Under the pieces are notes generated by a model, which ran no database searches, was not told where the DNA came from, and saw only the letters and a list, made by a program, of their open reading frames with translations. The translations under genes were made by a program, and so were the position numbers. A DNA stretch of 64,000 nt from Lumnitzera littorea (lineage: Eukaryota > Streptophyta > Magnoliopsida > Myrtales > Combretaceae). Positions 37,161 through 49,742 of this stretch are shown one piece after another; the first letter of the stretch is position 1; each line of letters starts with the position of its first letter. The stretch is taken from contig JAMXBB010000002.1 in the NCBI GenBank assembly GCA_024138015.1, positions 48,627,473 through 48,691,472 of the forward strand, read 5' to 3'.

Positions 37161-38600
37161 AATTATAATGCATGATTTTTTAAAATATGCTATTTATATT
37201 TTAATGAGTTGATATTTTATTAATATTTATGTGTTATTAATCTATCCATACAACAAATTAATGCCATTGAAACTTTTCTGATTTTGGTCTTTTTATCGGT
37301 TCAGAATTGGATAGCATAAAAGATAAGATGCATTATCACAAATTAATGACGAGCATTATGTGCCAATCTTTTCTAATATTACTGTGTTTCTCGGTGATAA
37401 AAGAAACAGTGACATATTGCCATGTCATGCAGAATGGAAAGTCGTAAGTTCCTATTCGGCATGGAAATGTTTTTCAAGAAATTAGTACTACAGATTTTTA
37501 TATTGGAATTTCAGTACACACTAAACCCTGTAATCCAACAGTTCTCATGATTGGAACGCTTAAAAGAAACGTAGACGTGACGATTCATGTATGGACGAAG
37601 ATTCGTATTTCACCTCAACGACGCACCTTCTCCCACTAAGAAGCCTGTGTGAAGAAAGTACAAACATAGACCTGCAGAAAGAGGATTAACCCAAAATGAA
37701 CAAATTTATCGAAATGTTTGAAGAAACAAATTCAAGCAGCAGCCAGCAATACGCTTGATGACGGCTCCCTTACTACTAACCAAGAACTTCATTGCCGCTC
37801 GTTGGGAAGTAAAATTACTCATCAGAAACCACACCCACCACACTCAAGGTAGGAGAATGCAGACTTCGCTCCATGAGATGTCTAAGCTCGGTTCATTCAA
37901 CATGCACCCATAGAGTGGACCAACTTCCTAATGAGGACTAAACTTGCAAACATGGGCAGCTTAACAGACTAGATTTTCATTCTGTACAGGACCATCGCAA
38001 CCCCCTAAAGGCATGGCTCACGAAAATGCTTACTATAGGAAATTATCTGATAAGTAAGGTGTTACCACAGAATGACTCCCTTTCAGATGAAGACGATTAT
38101 GCTAAACTGAAAGATTTTTCTTGTCAATTCTAAAGTTTCAGAGCAAGCAATCCATGGTACACCATAAACATGCATGACCAAATATAATCTCACCGATTCC
38201 CAACTATGCTGGGGGTGTAAAAAATCCAATAGGAACGCTTAAAATGTATACATGATGTTGGGACAATTCGACTGCTATACAAACAATGACAAGATCGATT
38301 TTATTGCGGGGCTCTTAATATACAGAAGAAACTGATAGTATACGTAGAAGGACAGAGTGTAATGATATACTTCACATGTATTGGCCCTTCCATCTTTACA
38401 AAGGAAAAGGATCTATATCACGAGAGTCCCACCCTTCCATCTTCAGAAAAAGAAGACCCCATCTACAATAAAACTGCAAAACGTTAATAGTCTGAAGTTG
38501 CACATCTACTGCACTCTTACTCCACTATATTCCAATATCAGCAAACTTCTGAGTTACTTGGATCGACTATCGAGGATTATAAATAGACAAGAGGCTAATG
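37161..38600 (-). other. 3' UTR and flank of the PH gene
   Basis: No separate gene can be supported. The part nearest the PH gene (about 38000-38600) has mixed composition, as in a plant 3' UTR. The exact polyadenylation site is not clear. Confidence 0.35.
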
Positions 38601-38719
38601 GTTATTTTTGTTGACTAACAACATTAATATCCCTACTGCTGCTCTCTGTTTCTGGCATTACTTCTTTCACATCAGCTATCCTTCCTTCTGTAGCCTGAAT
38701 ACCACTCCATTTCCCATCT

Positions 38720-41700
38720 CTAATTGGCTTGCAGATCAAGTTGGTTACCAGGGATGTCTATGACATTATCTTCAGGAACATGTATTGGCTTTGATACACT
38801 AAGACATGCTTTATCTGCATTCTCCTTGGGAAAGTGAATGTGTTTTGCCAGAGATTGTGTATCCCAACTGTCTGAGCACGACTGTGTCTTTAAATCAATC
38901 TGCTCTCTGTCCAACATGAACCAAATTCATAAATCAACAACTAGATGATGTGCCAAATGTTCTATTTGAGAAAATAAAATACAATATAAGGATCCAGAAG
39001 ACACCAAAATGCCATAAAGGCTGACTTCAACAAGAGTTCCAAACAAAAATATTTGCTGCGATACAAGATATATAGGAAACTCAGCATTTTATTGGTGCTT
39101 TGCTTCGCTGCTGAACTCAATTCATTCATCAGGATTATACATTTCCCGACAAATAAATAAATAAATAATTCACTCAAAGCTTTGAAAAGCTAGGACATGC
39201 AAGGAATAAACAACGGAAATGAATGATTCAGGTGACCATTTTATGATGTAATTTCTACATCATTCTCATTGTTTCCCTTACCAAGGCAGTAAGTTGTACT
39301 CACATATAATGCTGGCATGTAGAAAAGATTATTGCAAGAAGCTTATGTATAGAAGCAGTAGTGCCAAAAGTAAGACACATTCAAACCTCTGAAGCTGTGC
39401 TTCTGAAACATTCACATGTGCAGAAAGCTCTTGCTTATCCTTGGCAGCAGTCCTCTCTTTCTTTTCAGCCTCCTTTCTTCTAGATTCAACATCCATTTCT
39501 GCAATTCTGAATTTCTCCTCTGCTCTGACAACAGCAGCCTCTAATATGATACCACGATCTCTTGCTTTTGCAAGCTCTGAACGCCATAAATGTGCTTCTT
39601 GAAGGGCAGAGTTCCTCTCCTTAACTAGTTGATCTCTTTCTCTACTAAGGGTGATGGCCTTTTCTTCAGATTCTTTCAGCTACGAGTGCAAAACAACAGA
39701 GCAGAAAACAGACAAATTATACCAATAGAAATCAGGAGGGAGGAAAAAACAATTTGGGGTGCATTTATTACAAAGAAAATGATTTCCAAATTCTTTTATT
39801 ATTATAATTAAATGATTCTATTCCTCTAATAATTAAGAGTAAATGCAATTTAGTAGCTTTTTACTAGTACTGGTAGAAGGCAACCTTAATTAACCAAAAC
39901 AGAAAATGTCATTGGAAAATAAGAAAAATTGATATCCCCTTTCCAAACATGTTAGTACTTTTCCTCATTTATCACTCACACTTTCTGTTGTAGCTAACTG
40001 CAATCACCAGCCGTAGCTCCTATCACTGCTTATTACTAAAAGCTTACTAGTTACCACATCCCCTTAAGCTTACTGCATTAATATTTAACAATTATATATA
40101 ATAGATTATATTAAATGTTTGGTAGATGTTTTCAATAAACAAACACAAACTAAGAAAAATGCAGTTTTTTTCTTTTTCTTTTTCCAGTCCTTTTCCCTAA
40201 TACTAAACTAGGTGACTAAAAGGATCTGCAAACTACCCTTGCTCTAAGCAACTCCAGCTGGTTCTCATAGTTATTGGTCAAGCGCTCAATTTCAGCAAAA
40301 GCTATTCTCCTTTCCTCATCAATTGTGTGGGCAGCAGTTGCTGCAGCCTCAGCGGCTTCAGCAGTCTCTGATAGCTTCTCAGCTATCTCTTTTATAGTTG
40401 AATCCCTTGCGCGAATATCTCTGGCCAAATTTTGTAGCTCCTCATCCTTGACTCTCAGTGTCTCCTGAATATTTATTTCTTTCATCAGATTTAAACTGAA
40501 TGAAAAGACAAGTCTCATTGATTAGAAGTGTCAAACCAAATATAGAAACCTAGGGCATATCCTTCTCTAAATAGGATATTCAACAAATCAACAACTTATT
40601 TAAAAAGAAGGAAAAAACTAAGATGCCCAGCTTGTAAAAAATTTAGCAACACAGATAGATTCATGCTCATTGTTCCTTGTATGTTTTGAGAAACTAATAT
40701 TGAGTAATACTAGCACAATCTGCATGAGAAAATAAAGCCTCTAGATCCTTAGAACTTATGCTAAAACTTGATCTCTCACAAGTGAGGATTAGTAGCAATA
40801 CAGCCTAGATGGCACACAGAATTTCAAAGCAGGTTTAACTGCATTGATGTTATTTCTAGGATGCAGAAATAGTAAAGCATGGCCAGGGACTCGATCGAAA
40901 TATGCAGGTCATAAAACTATGTATCCATGTTACCCTGACACAACAGACTAACAATTCAAAAGAGAATTCATTGATGGAAAATGCTTACTTCTTGCTCTAG
41001 AGAAGGAAAATATCCTCTCAATCTTATCATGGTTAGCTTCCAGCAAACTGTTCAGTTCCAAGGACCTGAAACTGAGCTAGTCCTCTATCAAATCCTTAAC
41101 CAAAAATGATGATCACCAATTTGGCAAAACTGCTTTTTCTTAGCATATTGTGGATTTGGCATGCACATCTCTTTAATATACACGAATTCTCATTATATGG
41201 TTAAAAATTGATGCAACAACCATTTCATCAGATATAATGTAATCAATTCTGCACCAAAAGAACATCAACTTTACAAAGCAGCAAAATTTGATCTGAAATC
41301 CAACAAGTACCACCCCCTACCCACCCCACCAAACACCACCCCCCCATCCCCTCCCCCTCCCCCTCNNNNNNNNNNNNNNNNNNNNNNNNNNNNNNNNNNN
41401 NNNNNNNNNNNNNNNNNNNNNNNNNNNNNNNNNNNNNNNNNNNNNNNNNNNNNNNNNNNNNNNNNNNNNNNNNNNNNNNNNNNNNNNNNNNNNNNNNNNN
41501 NNNNNNNNNNNNNNNNNNNNNNNNNNNNNNNNNNNNNNNNNNNNNNNNNNNNNNNNNNNNNNNNNNNNNNNNNNNNNNNNNNNNNNNNNNNNNNNNNNNN
41601 NNNNNNNNNNNNNNNNNNNNNNNNNNNNNNNNNNNNNNNNNNNNNNNNNNNNNNNNNNNNNNNNNNNNNNNNNNNNNNNNNNNNNNNNNNNNNNNNNNNN

Positions 41701-44700
41701 NNNNNNNNNNNNNNNNNNNNNNNNNNNNNNNNNNNNNNNNNNNNTCCCCCCCTTCCAACCCAAAAAAAAGAAGAAGAAGAAGAAAGAAAAAAAAAAAAAA
41801 ACACACTCAGTATTGAACTCAGTTATGATCATTGTAGATTTAGTAAGCATAAAGTGCAGCATCTCCAAATAAAAGTTGTAACTTTCATAAATGTGAAGAA
41901 AACTTTCCTTCATCAATCAAAGAAGCCTAAACAAGCAATCCAGTGTCTTCATTGATGGACAACTACAGTACCTTCATAACTGAAAAATCATCAAGTGGTC
42001 CATCTATATTATTGTTTGCAATCATTCCAAGGGCATTTCTCATAGAAATCTGCATTGCAGCTTCAATTTCCTTGGAACATTCTGCTGCTGTTGAGTTAGC
42101 CACAGCAACTGCAGCTGCCACAGTTCCCAATTTTGCAGAGCCATTACCACTCAAGGAACTCACAGCCTCTTTATGAGCCCTTAGAACCAACTGCGCTGCA
42201 CTGGTAAATATATATATATATATATGTAAAAGAAATAGAATGACATGATTGTTATGGACTATGGACCATTACATTGTGGTGAATTATACAATATGTAAGA
42301 TCATTGAGTACCCATGTCTTTTGCTCGGTGATATGAACATGGGAGCTACATGGCACTGGACAAAGATCCAATAAGAAATAGAAAACATATCATATACAAG
42401 GCCAGACACCATCAACCTTAATGTTTCAAATATCTACTGATTTCCAAATGGATGAATGCTCATATGAGTCAGAACTTTTACAATTATGCAATGTGGCCCT
42501 TCATAATTCTACTTGTTCAATATTTCCCACAGAATTTCAAGATTGGCTGATGGAAGCCCTAACTTACAAAATTAACAAATTCTTGATTGTAGGAACCAAC
42601 TTATATGAAATCACATACTTGTAAAAGTTCTTTTGGTGATTCTTTGTAAAAATTATGATGTACAGAATCGATCTGACATCAATTAACAACATGATAGGGA
42701 AATTTCAAAGTACTTTTCATATCATCAAATTATTACTATTATGTTCAACTGTTTCTTCCATGCCATCACAGTTATTACAAATTTTTACATCCAAGGATAA
42801 TATTGGGAAAAAAAATGATTTTTTAAAATAACATTGACAGATTTTACAATGTTATTGGTACTTTTGTATGAATCAACTCAGAAAGACCACAATGCACAAT
42901 CAGAAAAATCAAAAGGGATTACTTCAGCATTTGGCCTTTGTCAAATTGCACCCTATGAGCATTAAGCAACAAATGTCCTCCCCATGCATATAAAAATCCA
43001 ATAAGCTAAATTGGCAGCATTAAAAAAATAAAATAATGCAGATGGGATAAAGTTATGCAATTTTCTTTCCAATAGAAATTGATTTTGACAGATGATGATC
43101 TAAAAATCTGATAAGCTAAATCTATTGCATACCCACAAAGAGTGTTAATCTATGGTATGGAATATCATATGTGACAACTACTATAATCAATAATATTAGG
43201 GATGGCAATTTGTGTTAACTTATTGTGTTTTGTTTTGACTTCAATTTGTTAAATACTTACAACAGAAACTACATTGAAAATTATTAAAATGCTCACAAAC
43301 ACCTTTTTCTATCTCTAGACTATACGTATGAACAAGTCCCTCGAAAAAAGTATAAGTTTAAGAATTGAAACAGTGGATTCAAATTTTGAGTGCTATGTAA
43401 ATAACTTAAACAAAAATCTATGATTTGATTGTTTTTTTTTTGGTTTAATGCACTTTTGTCATGACTTATTTAACCCAGAAGTAATTTATAAACCTAATCC
43501 GGTTCCTATTAACTGTGAAGTTGGGATTCTAATAGTATATGCCCATAAACAAATCTGTATTCAAAAGTGAACATGAAATACTCCCACATTGATGCAGGAT
43601 ATGTCTTTTTTTAGAATATTAGAAGCTGGAGTATAAAAAGAAATCAAAAATCAAAGAATTTTACTCATACTGAAACAAGAATTAAAGCTGATGATAACAA
43701 TAAGGTAGCAATAGATGACATGAGAGAGAGAAAGAGAGAGGTGTATTGATGCGGGCACTAGTGTATAAAATGAAACTATAAATATTAGATATTCCAATCT
43801 CAAATGGGTTTTCAAGTCAAATTCGGACATATTTCTCAAACCTATTTATTAAACAAGTTTAGGTGCAAGATTCAAACCAAAATACATTTATAAACAGGTC
43901 TGACCAATTTATTGATTGTAACAAATTTTGCTTACCCAAACCAATTTATACTCCTATTGTATCATGTCCAAGAGAGCAAGTTGGCTCTCAAGTTGCCAAC
44001 CCTAGATAACATGTAAAACTGAAAACATTTTATCAATCTCCAACAATGAACCTAAGAATGATGATGGGTTGCATTTTCGCTCACTAGCTTAAACTTGCAC
44101 ATAAGCTTGAATGCAATTTGCATAATTTTAACCCAATACACAGTCAAATCCAGGCTATGTTTTCAAATGTAGCTACTTCATCATGCCTGAGCACCACTTT
44201 CAAAACTTAAAAACAAAGAGCAATAACTGTTCAAAGTTCTTTTTTCAGATGCATATTCATTCAATAATAGAATTTTTTTTTTTTTTTTTTGTATGAATAT
44301 AGAAATTCGTTCTTTCTTCTGGGGATATTTGGAACTTATTTAAAAAAAGAAAAAAAAAAGAAAAGAAAAGAAAAGTGGGTCAATGATACACTATAGAGAT
44401 AAGATGAAAAAGCAGATGTGAAGGCTACAACTTGTTTGAATCAATAGATGAAATCCAGAAAAAAGGATGATAAATTTGAGTTTAAAAGGTTTTAGATTTT
44501 TTTGTTTCTATGTACTCCAGAAGTATTAGAATCATCTTCACTATGTAGCTAAAACATCCAGTGCAGAAGACATCAGAGTGAAATAACAGACAAATAATCA
44601 GTGTGGTTCATCAATAAAACCTAACACTATCATAAATATTGCATGTATCCAGGAACTTAAAAAAATTTATTATATTGCTAATGGAAATCCACATAACAAA

Positions 44701-46102
44701 CAAGAATCACTTACCCAAAGCAAAAAGCCATTTCTATTACATATTGCAAAAGAAAACTTACTGGAGAGTAGACAACCAAGCTCTTGCAGCACCAGGTGTT
44801 TCAGCACAGAAAAAATAGTCTTTCTTTGTTGGAGTCCCAATAACTACAATGTAGGGTCAAGAAACATTCAACAGAAGCATGTAAAATTCCTGAGCTAGCT
44901 TGATGAATTATTATGCAAAGGGATAGCCAGAAGCTGGAAAAAACTAAAAAGCCTGGCAGCAAGGATACAGAAACAGCATCCATCATACTTTGGCAATCCA
45001 CTGCAATGCAATTCAAAATGTGAACCCACATCAATAACCTTGTACAACTCATAATCAGAAAGTAAATAAACAATTAGGTATGAGTTTCCTTACTGGAAGT
45101 TCACTGGAGAAACGGTAATAGTGCTATTAGCATCAAACACAATAAGCCCCTTGGCAGATGGTTCATTTCTCCTAATCCTAATGAAATCATAGAGTTTCCA
45201 ATACATGAGAAAACAGTGTGAATACAAGGAAAATCCTTATTTAAGCCACTAACTTGTATTCCATTCTCCCAGTAGTCGGGTCCAGGATCACCCAGCGCTC
45301 ATTCCATTTTCTAAGCTGTAAAAATAAGAAAATCAACACTATTGCTATCTATCAGAAATGTATCAAAGCAAAAATGAACGAACTTTGACAAAGAGTGCAA
45401 ACATGTTTTCCAAATGGACTAGTCTAAACTAACAATCTATGGAGCATAAGAAATTACAAATCTCGAGAAAGTTCAGTACACCATATTTCAGCTCAACTGG
45501 ATAAGCAGAAAGTAAATTTAATAGAGTGAGTTGGGGAATGTGAGACAATCGTTAGTTTCTACTTATCCCCAAGGAAACAACATTTACTTGGCAATCAAAT
45601 TCCATGAATGAATTACCGGCGAATCGAATGCATCATTTTCCTATAACAGCTAGTCAAAAAACCCTAATCAATCACTGATCACCACACGAAACACCAAGAA
45701 AGTAAAAGTAAAACCAAAGAGAACACAAACCGCAAGAATTCTCAATCAAAATCAGTCGAAACAAATTAATGTACACAAAGAAAGAGAGCGTACGGTCTCG
45801 GATCGCTTGAGAAGTGGCCCCTGCAACAAGTTCTTGCCAGTGCCAGAAGCCAACTGGCGTTTGATCTTTTCCAGACTGTTCTCTGCATCATTCAACTTAT
45901 CCTGAACTTGCACCAAACAAACATTACATGAGCTACATAATAATAATGATAATAATTTAAAAAAAAATAACAAAATCCTAAAAATAAAACACCATCGTCA
46001 TCATAAGCCATTAAACATCACCAACAGAGTGAGAGAGACAAAGAGAAAGAGAGAAAGGAAGTTAAGAGTACTGACTGCGGATGCACCATTTGAGGAAGAC
46101 AT
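38720..46102 (-). CDS. PH-domain protein with C-terminal coiled coil
   Basis: Ten exons on the minus strand: 46102-46076, 45901-45794, 45315-45254, 45177-45094, 45000-44969, 44843-44762, 42200-41972, 40464-40237, 39680-39387 and 38906-38720, all with GT-AG borders. They encode about 443 residues. The order is an N-terminal helix (DKLNDAENSLEKIKRQLASG), a PH domain at about 32-132 (LLKRSETLRKWNERWVILD, TITVSPVNF, DYFFCAETPGAARAWLSTL with the conserved Trp), an Ala-rich helical middle, and a long coiled coil (about 209-385). In plants this family is usually labelled a PH-domain protein or a homolog of differentially expressed in FDCP 6; its exact role is not established. PH domains generally bind membrane phosphoinositides or proteins. 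Two breaks are visible: five A where four would keep the frame in exon 9, and a frame change just before the stop. Corrected, it would run to TAA at 38602. Confidence 0.85.
41366..41744. other. Assembly gap (379 N)
   Basis: A run of 379 unknown bases in the intron between exons 7 and 8 of the PH gene. It lies between a C-rich run on the left and a C- then A-rich run on the right. Long open frames that cross it are artefacts of unknown codons. Confidence 0.98.
43197..44004. mobile_element. hAT-like non-autonomous element in PH-gene intron 6
   Basis: 808 bp. The ends are inverted: TAGGGATGGCAA on the left and TTGCCAACCCTA on the right (11 of 12 paired). The flanking 8-bp sequences AATAATAT (43189-43196) and GATAACAT (44005-44012) match at 6 of 8 positions, as expected for an old hAT target duplication. 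RGGGRTGGCAA is a common plant hAT end. No transposase is encoded. It sits between exons 6 and 7 and does not touch a splice site. Confidence 0.7.
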
Positions 46103-46483
46103 GATGTTGTAGAGATTTGTGAAGTATTGTGATGCTTGTGTGTAGTAATTGTGGTAGTTGAAGCGAAGCAGAAGCTGGACGCTGACTGGTAGCGGAATTT
46201 TCCATTTCCTTTCCCACTGTCTTGCTTGTTTGTTTAACAATCCAACTTTGCATTCGGCTTTCTAGATGGGAAAATCTAGCTGACGTGGATATAGCTAAGT
46301 GTTGATATGCTATTTCATTAAATATTTTAATGTCGAATTAATTAATTAAAGTAATATAAAATATAGATAGAAATTGTAGAAAAATAATTTAGAAAAGGAA
46401 AAACGCAGAAAATTAATTTAGAAAAAAAAAATGAAAAGAAAAGAAGAAAATAATGTAGAAGCACCTGAAGCAGCAGAGGTTAG

Positions 46484-46633
46484 AGTGGAGTGAAGGATAA
46501 GGAAACGGGTATTTACAAAGAGAGGGTCAAGGGAGACCCGAACGCTGATGACCCAATTGGCTACATGGAAAATGCAACTTCCAGCAATGATACAGACGAC
46601 TTCTTTCCTTCTCTTCAAGAGGATTTCCAATAA
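46484..46633 (+). pseudogene. Coding-like fragment, unassigned
   Basis: The plus strand has an open frame of 49 codons plus TAA with a protein-like, acidic composition. It includes KDKETGIYKERVKGDPNADD, then a GYMENATSSNDTDDFF segment, and ends PSLQEDFQ. It is preceded by a plausible 3' splice site (GAGGTTAG). It has no ATG at its left end, so it would be a last exon or a fragment. Upstream sequence on this strand is the antisense of the PH gene's first exons, so a full gene is unlikely. I do not recognise the family. A relocated exon or retroposed gene end is the simplest reading. Chance cannot be excluded. Confidence 0.35.
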
Positions 46634-46639
46634 CAAAGA

Positions 46640-49280
46640 GACCAACCACGGAAGCGGAGTGCTAAGAAAATGGTCCTAGCTCTGCCTTGCGCTTGTCCTC
46701 GTCATTTCTCTTTTGTGCTAACAAGCCAATCAATTAGTGAAAGCCCGAAACTTTGTAGAAATAGAATCTCAATTCTAACTCCTCTTAGTTTTTCTAAATG
46801 ACTCTTTACTGTCGCCAAATTATAAAAAAAAAAAAAAAAAAAAAGAAGAAATCATGATAACATCAAAGAGTATTATAAAAATACAACTAATTTTAACTAT
46901 TTATTTGTAAATTAAGTGAGATTGAAAGGAAAAAATTAATCCAAAGGAAAGTATATTTAGATTATATTTTGCATTTGACCGTTCAATTGCCAGAAAATAT
47001 GGATAATAGATTAGAACAAGAATTTATTAAATGTTAAACCCTTTTTAATCACCATTTTTCAATGATAAAAATCTGTTGTGAAACCTTGGTTGACCCGAAT
47101 GGTAACCCTTCCATAGAACCGATCAAATCCAATTGTTGTTCAACCCTTTGTCTAACTTGATTTATTTCTTTAACCTTTAACCTTCAAATGTATTCGAATT
47201 AACCACTTAGGTTGCATCTATCAACCCTTATAAAAGTAACAACATAAGTTATTGAAACTCAAAAGATTACATAAAATCTGAATAACAAAAGGTAAGTTAC
47301 GTCTTCTTTTAGCTGTTGATTATTTTGCTATAATTGACTTTGTTTTGTTTCATTATTCAAATCCAAAAAAAGGAAAAAATCACATAATAGCAAGAAAACA
47401 TGTTTTTCTTCAATTTAGGGATGTGAATATCTCAGTTTAAAAATAAAGAAATCATGTCAATATGGTACACACATAGAAAGGTATATTTATAATTTAAGGA
47501 GAAAAAAGAAACATCAATGAGACACCCAGCCTTTAAGGTGTAAGCTTTACTTAGTCAACAACCTATATTCTTCAAAAAGACACTTAGAAGACAAATCACT
47601 ACACCATCCTTAAAATAAGGATAAAGCAAACCAAGATTCGAAATGTGAACTTGTTTTCTTCAACTTGAAATTCCACAATCACATTAATCTAACCTATTAC
47701 AAAGATACTTAACAAAACCTCCCTCATAATACTCATAAGATCCATAATGCTTAGAGCACTTGCTATATACTTCACTTTGTGATCAAATCCTATATATTAT
47801 CTGCTTAACAAGCATATTATCACCTGTTTCTTAATCTCTTAGCTTAGTATATACTTGCAAATGGATAGGCTACTAAGCCCATTCTTACTTGCCTATTCTA
47901 GTCTCCAAACTCGAAAAAGATTCTTAAATTCACTTATATTATACTACATCTTTTGTAAGGAAGATTTACATGGAAACTATCCACTTAATCTAATTACATA
48001 ATTATAACACTATGATTTACATAAACACGGGCTGACATAATTGTTATAACTTTTGAAAGACTAACTAATGCTCTCAAGATGACTCTTGAGTCCCTTTTGA
48101 AACTTTTGCCTTCAGAATCTCTACCTAATGTCAATAAACACTAATCCCTTAATTCCTTATAGAATGTAGTGAGAATGTAAAGATTAAATCAACAAGAAGA
48201 ATTGCTAAATACACAATATTCTCAAAGATTATATCTAAGCAATAAGCAATGTAATGCAAGTGAAGCATAAGAACAATTATTGCATCAATATTACTTATAT
48301 GGCTACCTAGCTAGGTGAAAAATCTAACCTAGCTTTCACATAGCTTGAGGTGCCTTAATAACATCTTTCTATCACTATAGCTTGGACCACCTAGCTAACC
48401 TTTAGCTTCATCAATTGCTTACTCAAGCTAACAAAGAGTTGATACTCATTTTTTCTTTTATCTTTCACCTACCATAAACAAACAAGCCTGGAGGACCAAT
48501 CCCAATGATTCGTTCATTATCAAGCCTATTTAAGGATCATGCTAGAAACTTATGGGATCAATAGACCAGAAATTTATTAAGTCGATTCACACAGATTGTA
48601 GCACAAACTTATCAGATAATAAACAAAACTTAGCTCTTTCAAATATCTTATGGTTAGCACTTAACACCTAGTACTATACTTGGGGTTAGTAATTAAACCA
48701 TATGCTGCATGCAAATGCCTAGATTAAGATAAAGGAAAATGATCAACATGCCAACATCAATATTCAATCAGATATGATTTAATCTTAATATTAGTCAAAT
48801 ATCAATAGCTTAAATAAGTTGCCATGAGTTCAAATGAACTATCAACTCAACACATAAAACATAACATATGTACAAAATTCAATTATCAAGATATTGCAAA
48901 CCATTAATTCCATACTTGCTCTACATACTATATGATGCATGCACAACATCAAGTTAAAAGACAAACGAGCAAGACTATACATAAGCAAAGCATATGGTGT
49001 ATAGTGCTAAGTAGAGGAGTCTTATACATATGTTTACACATGATCAATATACATAGTGTATGCCTTTACAACAGGGTGCATGTTGCCATTTTAAGACTAC
49101 GTGGTGTGTAACTTAGAGAATATCCATTATCAATCATGTATATTACAAATTAATGGGTATACAAGGTGTTTTGTCCTTCATTTGGTCGTGTACAACTTCC
49201 TACTAGTGTACTTGAGTTAATTATATGTTAAGTGTCATTATATATATTTTAAGTTTGTTTATTACTAACTCATTAAGAGC
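46640..49280. other. Intergenic, no gene seen
   Basis: AT-rich and without a supportable coding frame. It contains an A-run near 46827-46843. The part at 47400-49200 has a uniform, repeat-like texture but shows no LTR pair or inverted ends that I can define. Confidence 0.35.
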
Positions 49281-49742
49281 TATAAGTAATTGTCCTATGG
49301 TTTATTTTAGTAGATCTAATTATCTAATCACCTTGGGGTTGTTCGGTTTCCATATAAATATGTATCTTATTCTTAGTTAAAAGAAACACTTTTTGATACG
49401 TTGATAATATTAAGTTCACTAAGAGAGCAAATTGTCTCTTTTCTCTAGCTCTTTTACAAACATCTAAACTTATTAAAAATCTTGTTCTTGTTGCATTCTT
49501 CATCATACCAAGGTTATTTGATTAGTATAATTCATCAAGTTAAGGTCTTACCTTAAGGTTTGTGAATTTACCTAATTAAAGGGCTTAAGGCAACTTTACC
49601 ATTTGGTATTGAGGTTGTTAGGATTCTTATTGTTAGGGTCAAGTTCAATTATACCTCTAATTTTACGCTAGATTTCTCAATGGGTTAAAGTTCGCTTATT
49701 AATTCTTAAGATCTGGGATTTCGCATTAGCAATCACACATCA
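49281..49742 (+). repeat. 5' LTR of short element B
   Basis: About 462 bp, homologous to 51357-51814. Shared phrases include CCATATAAATATG/CCACATAAATATG, CACTAAGAGAGCAAATT, CTCTTTTACAAAC, TTGTGAATTTACCTAAT, AGGATTCTTAT and GCTAGATTTCTCAA. It ends in ACACATCA, directly followed by a primer-site-like ATTTGGTATAAGAGATC. Confidence 0.75.

Noticed and set aside
41243..41916. Three long minus-strand open frames crossing the N gap
   Set aside because: They are open only because unknown bases cannot give stops. The flanks are C-rich and A-rich simple sequence in an intron.
46418..46645. 75-codon minus-strand frame beginning MVSLLLEILLKRRKE
   Set aside because: The opposite strand of the same stretch has the better protein-like composition. 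The minus frame ends in poly-Phe from an A-rich run.
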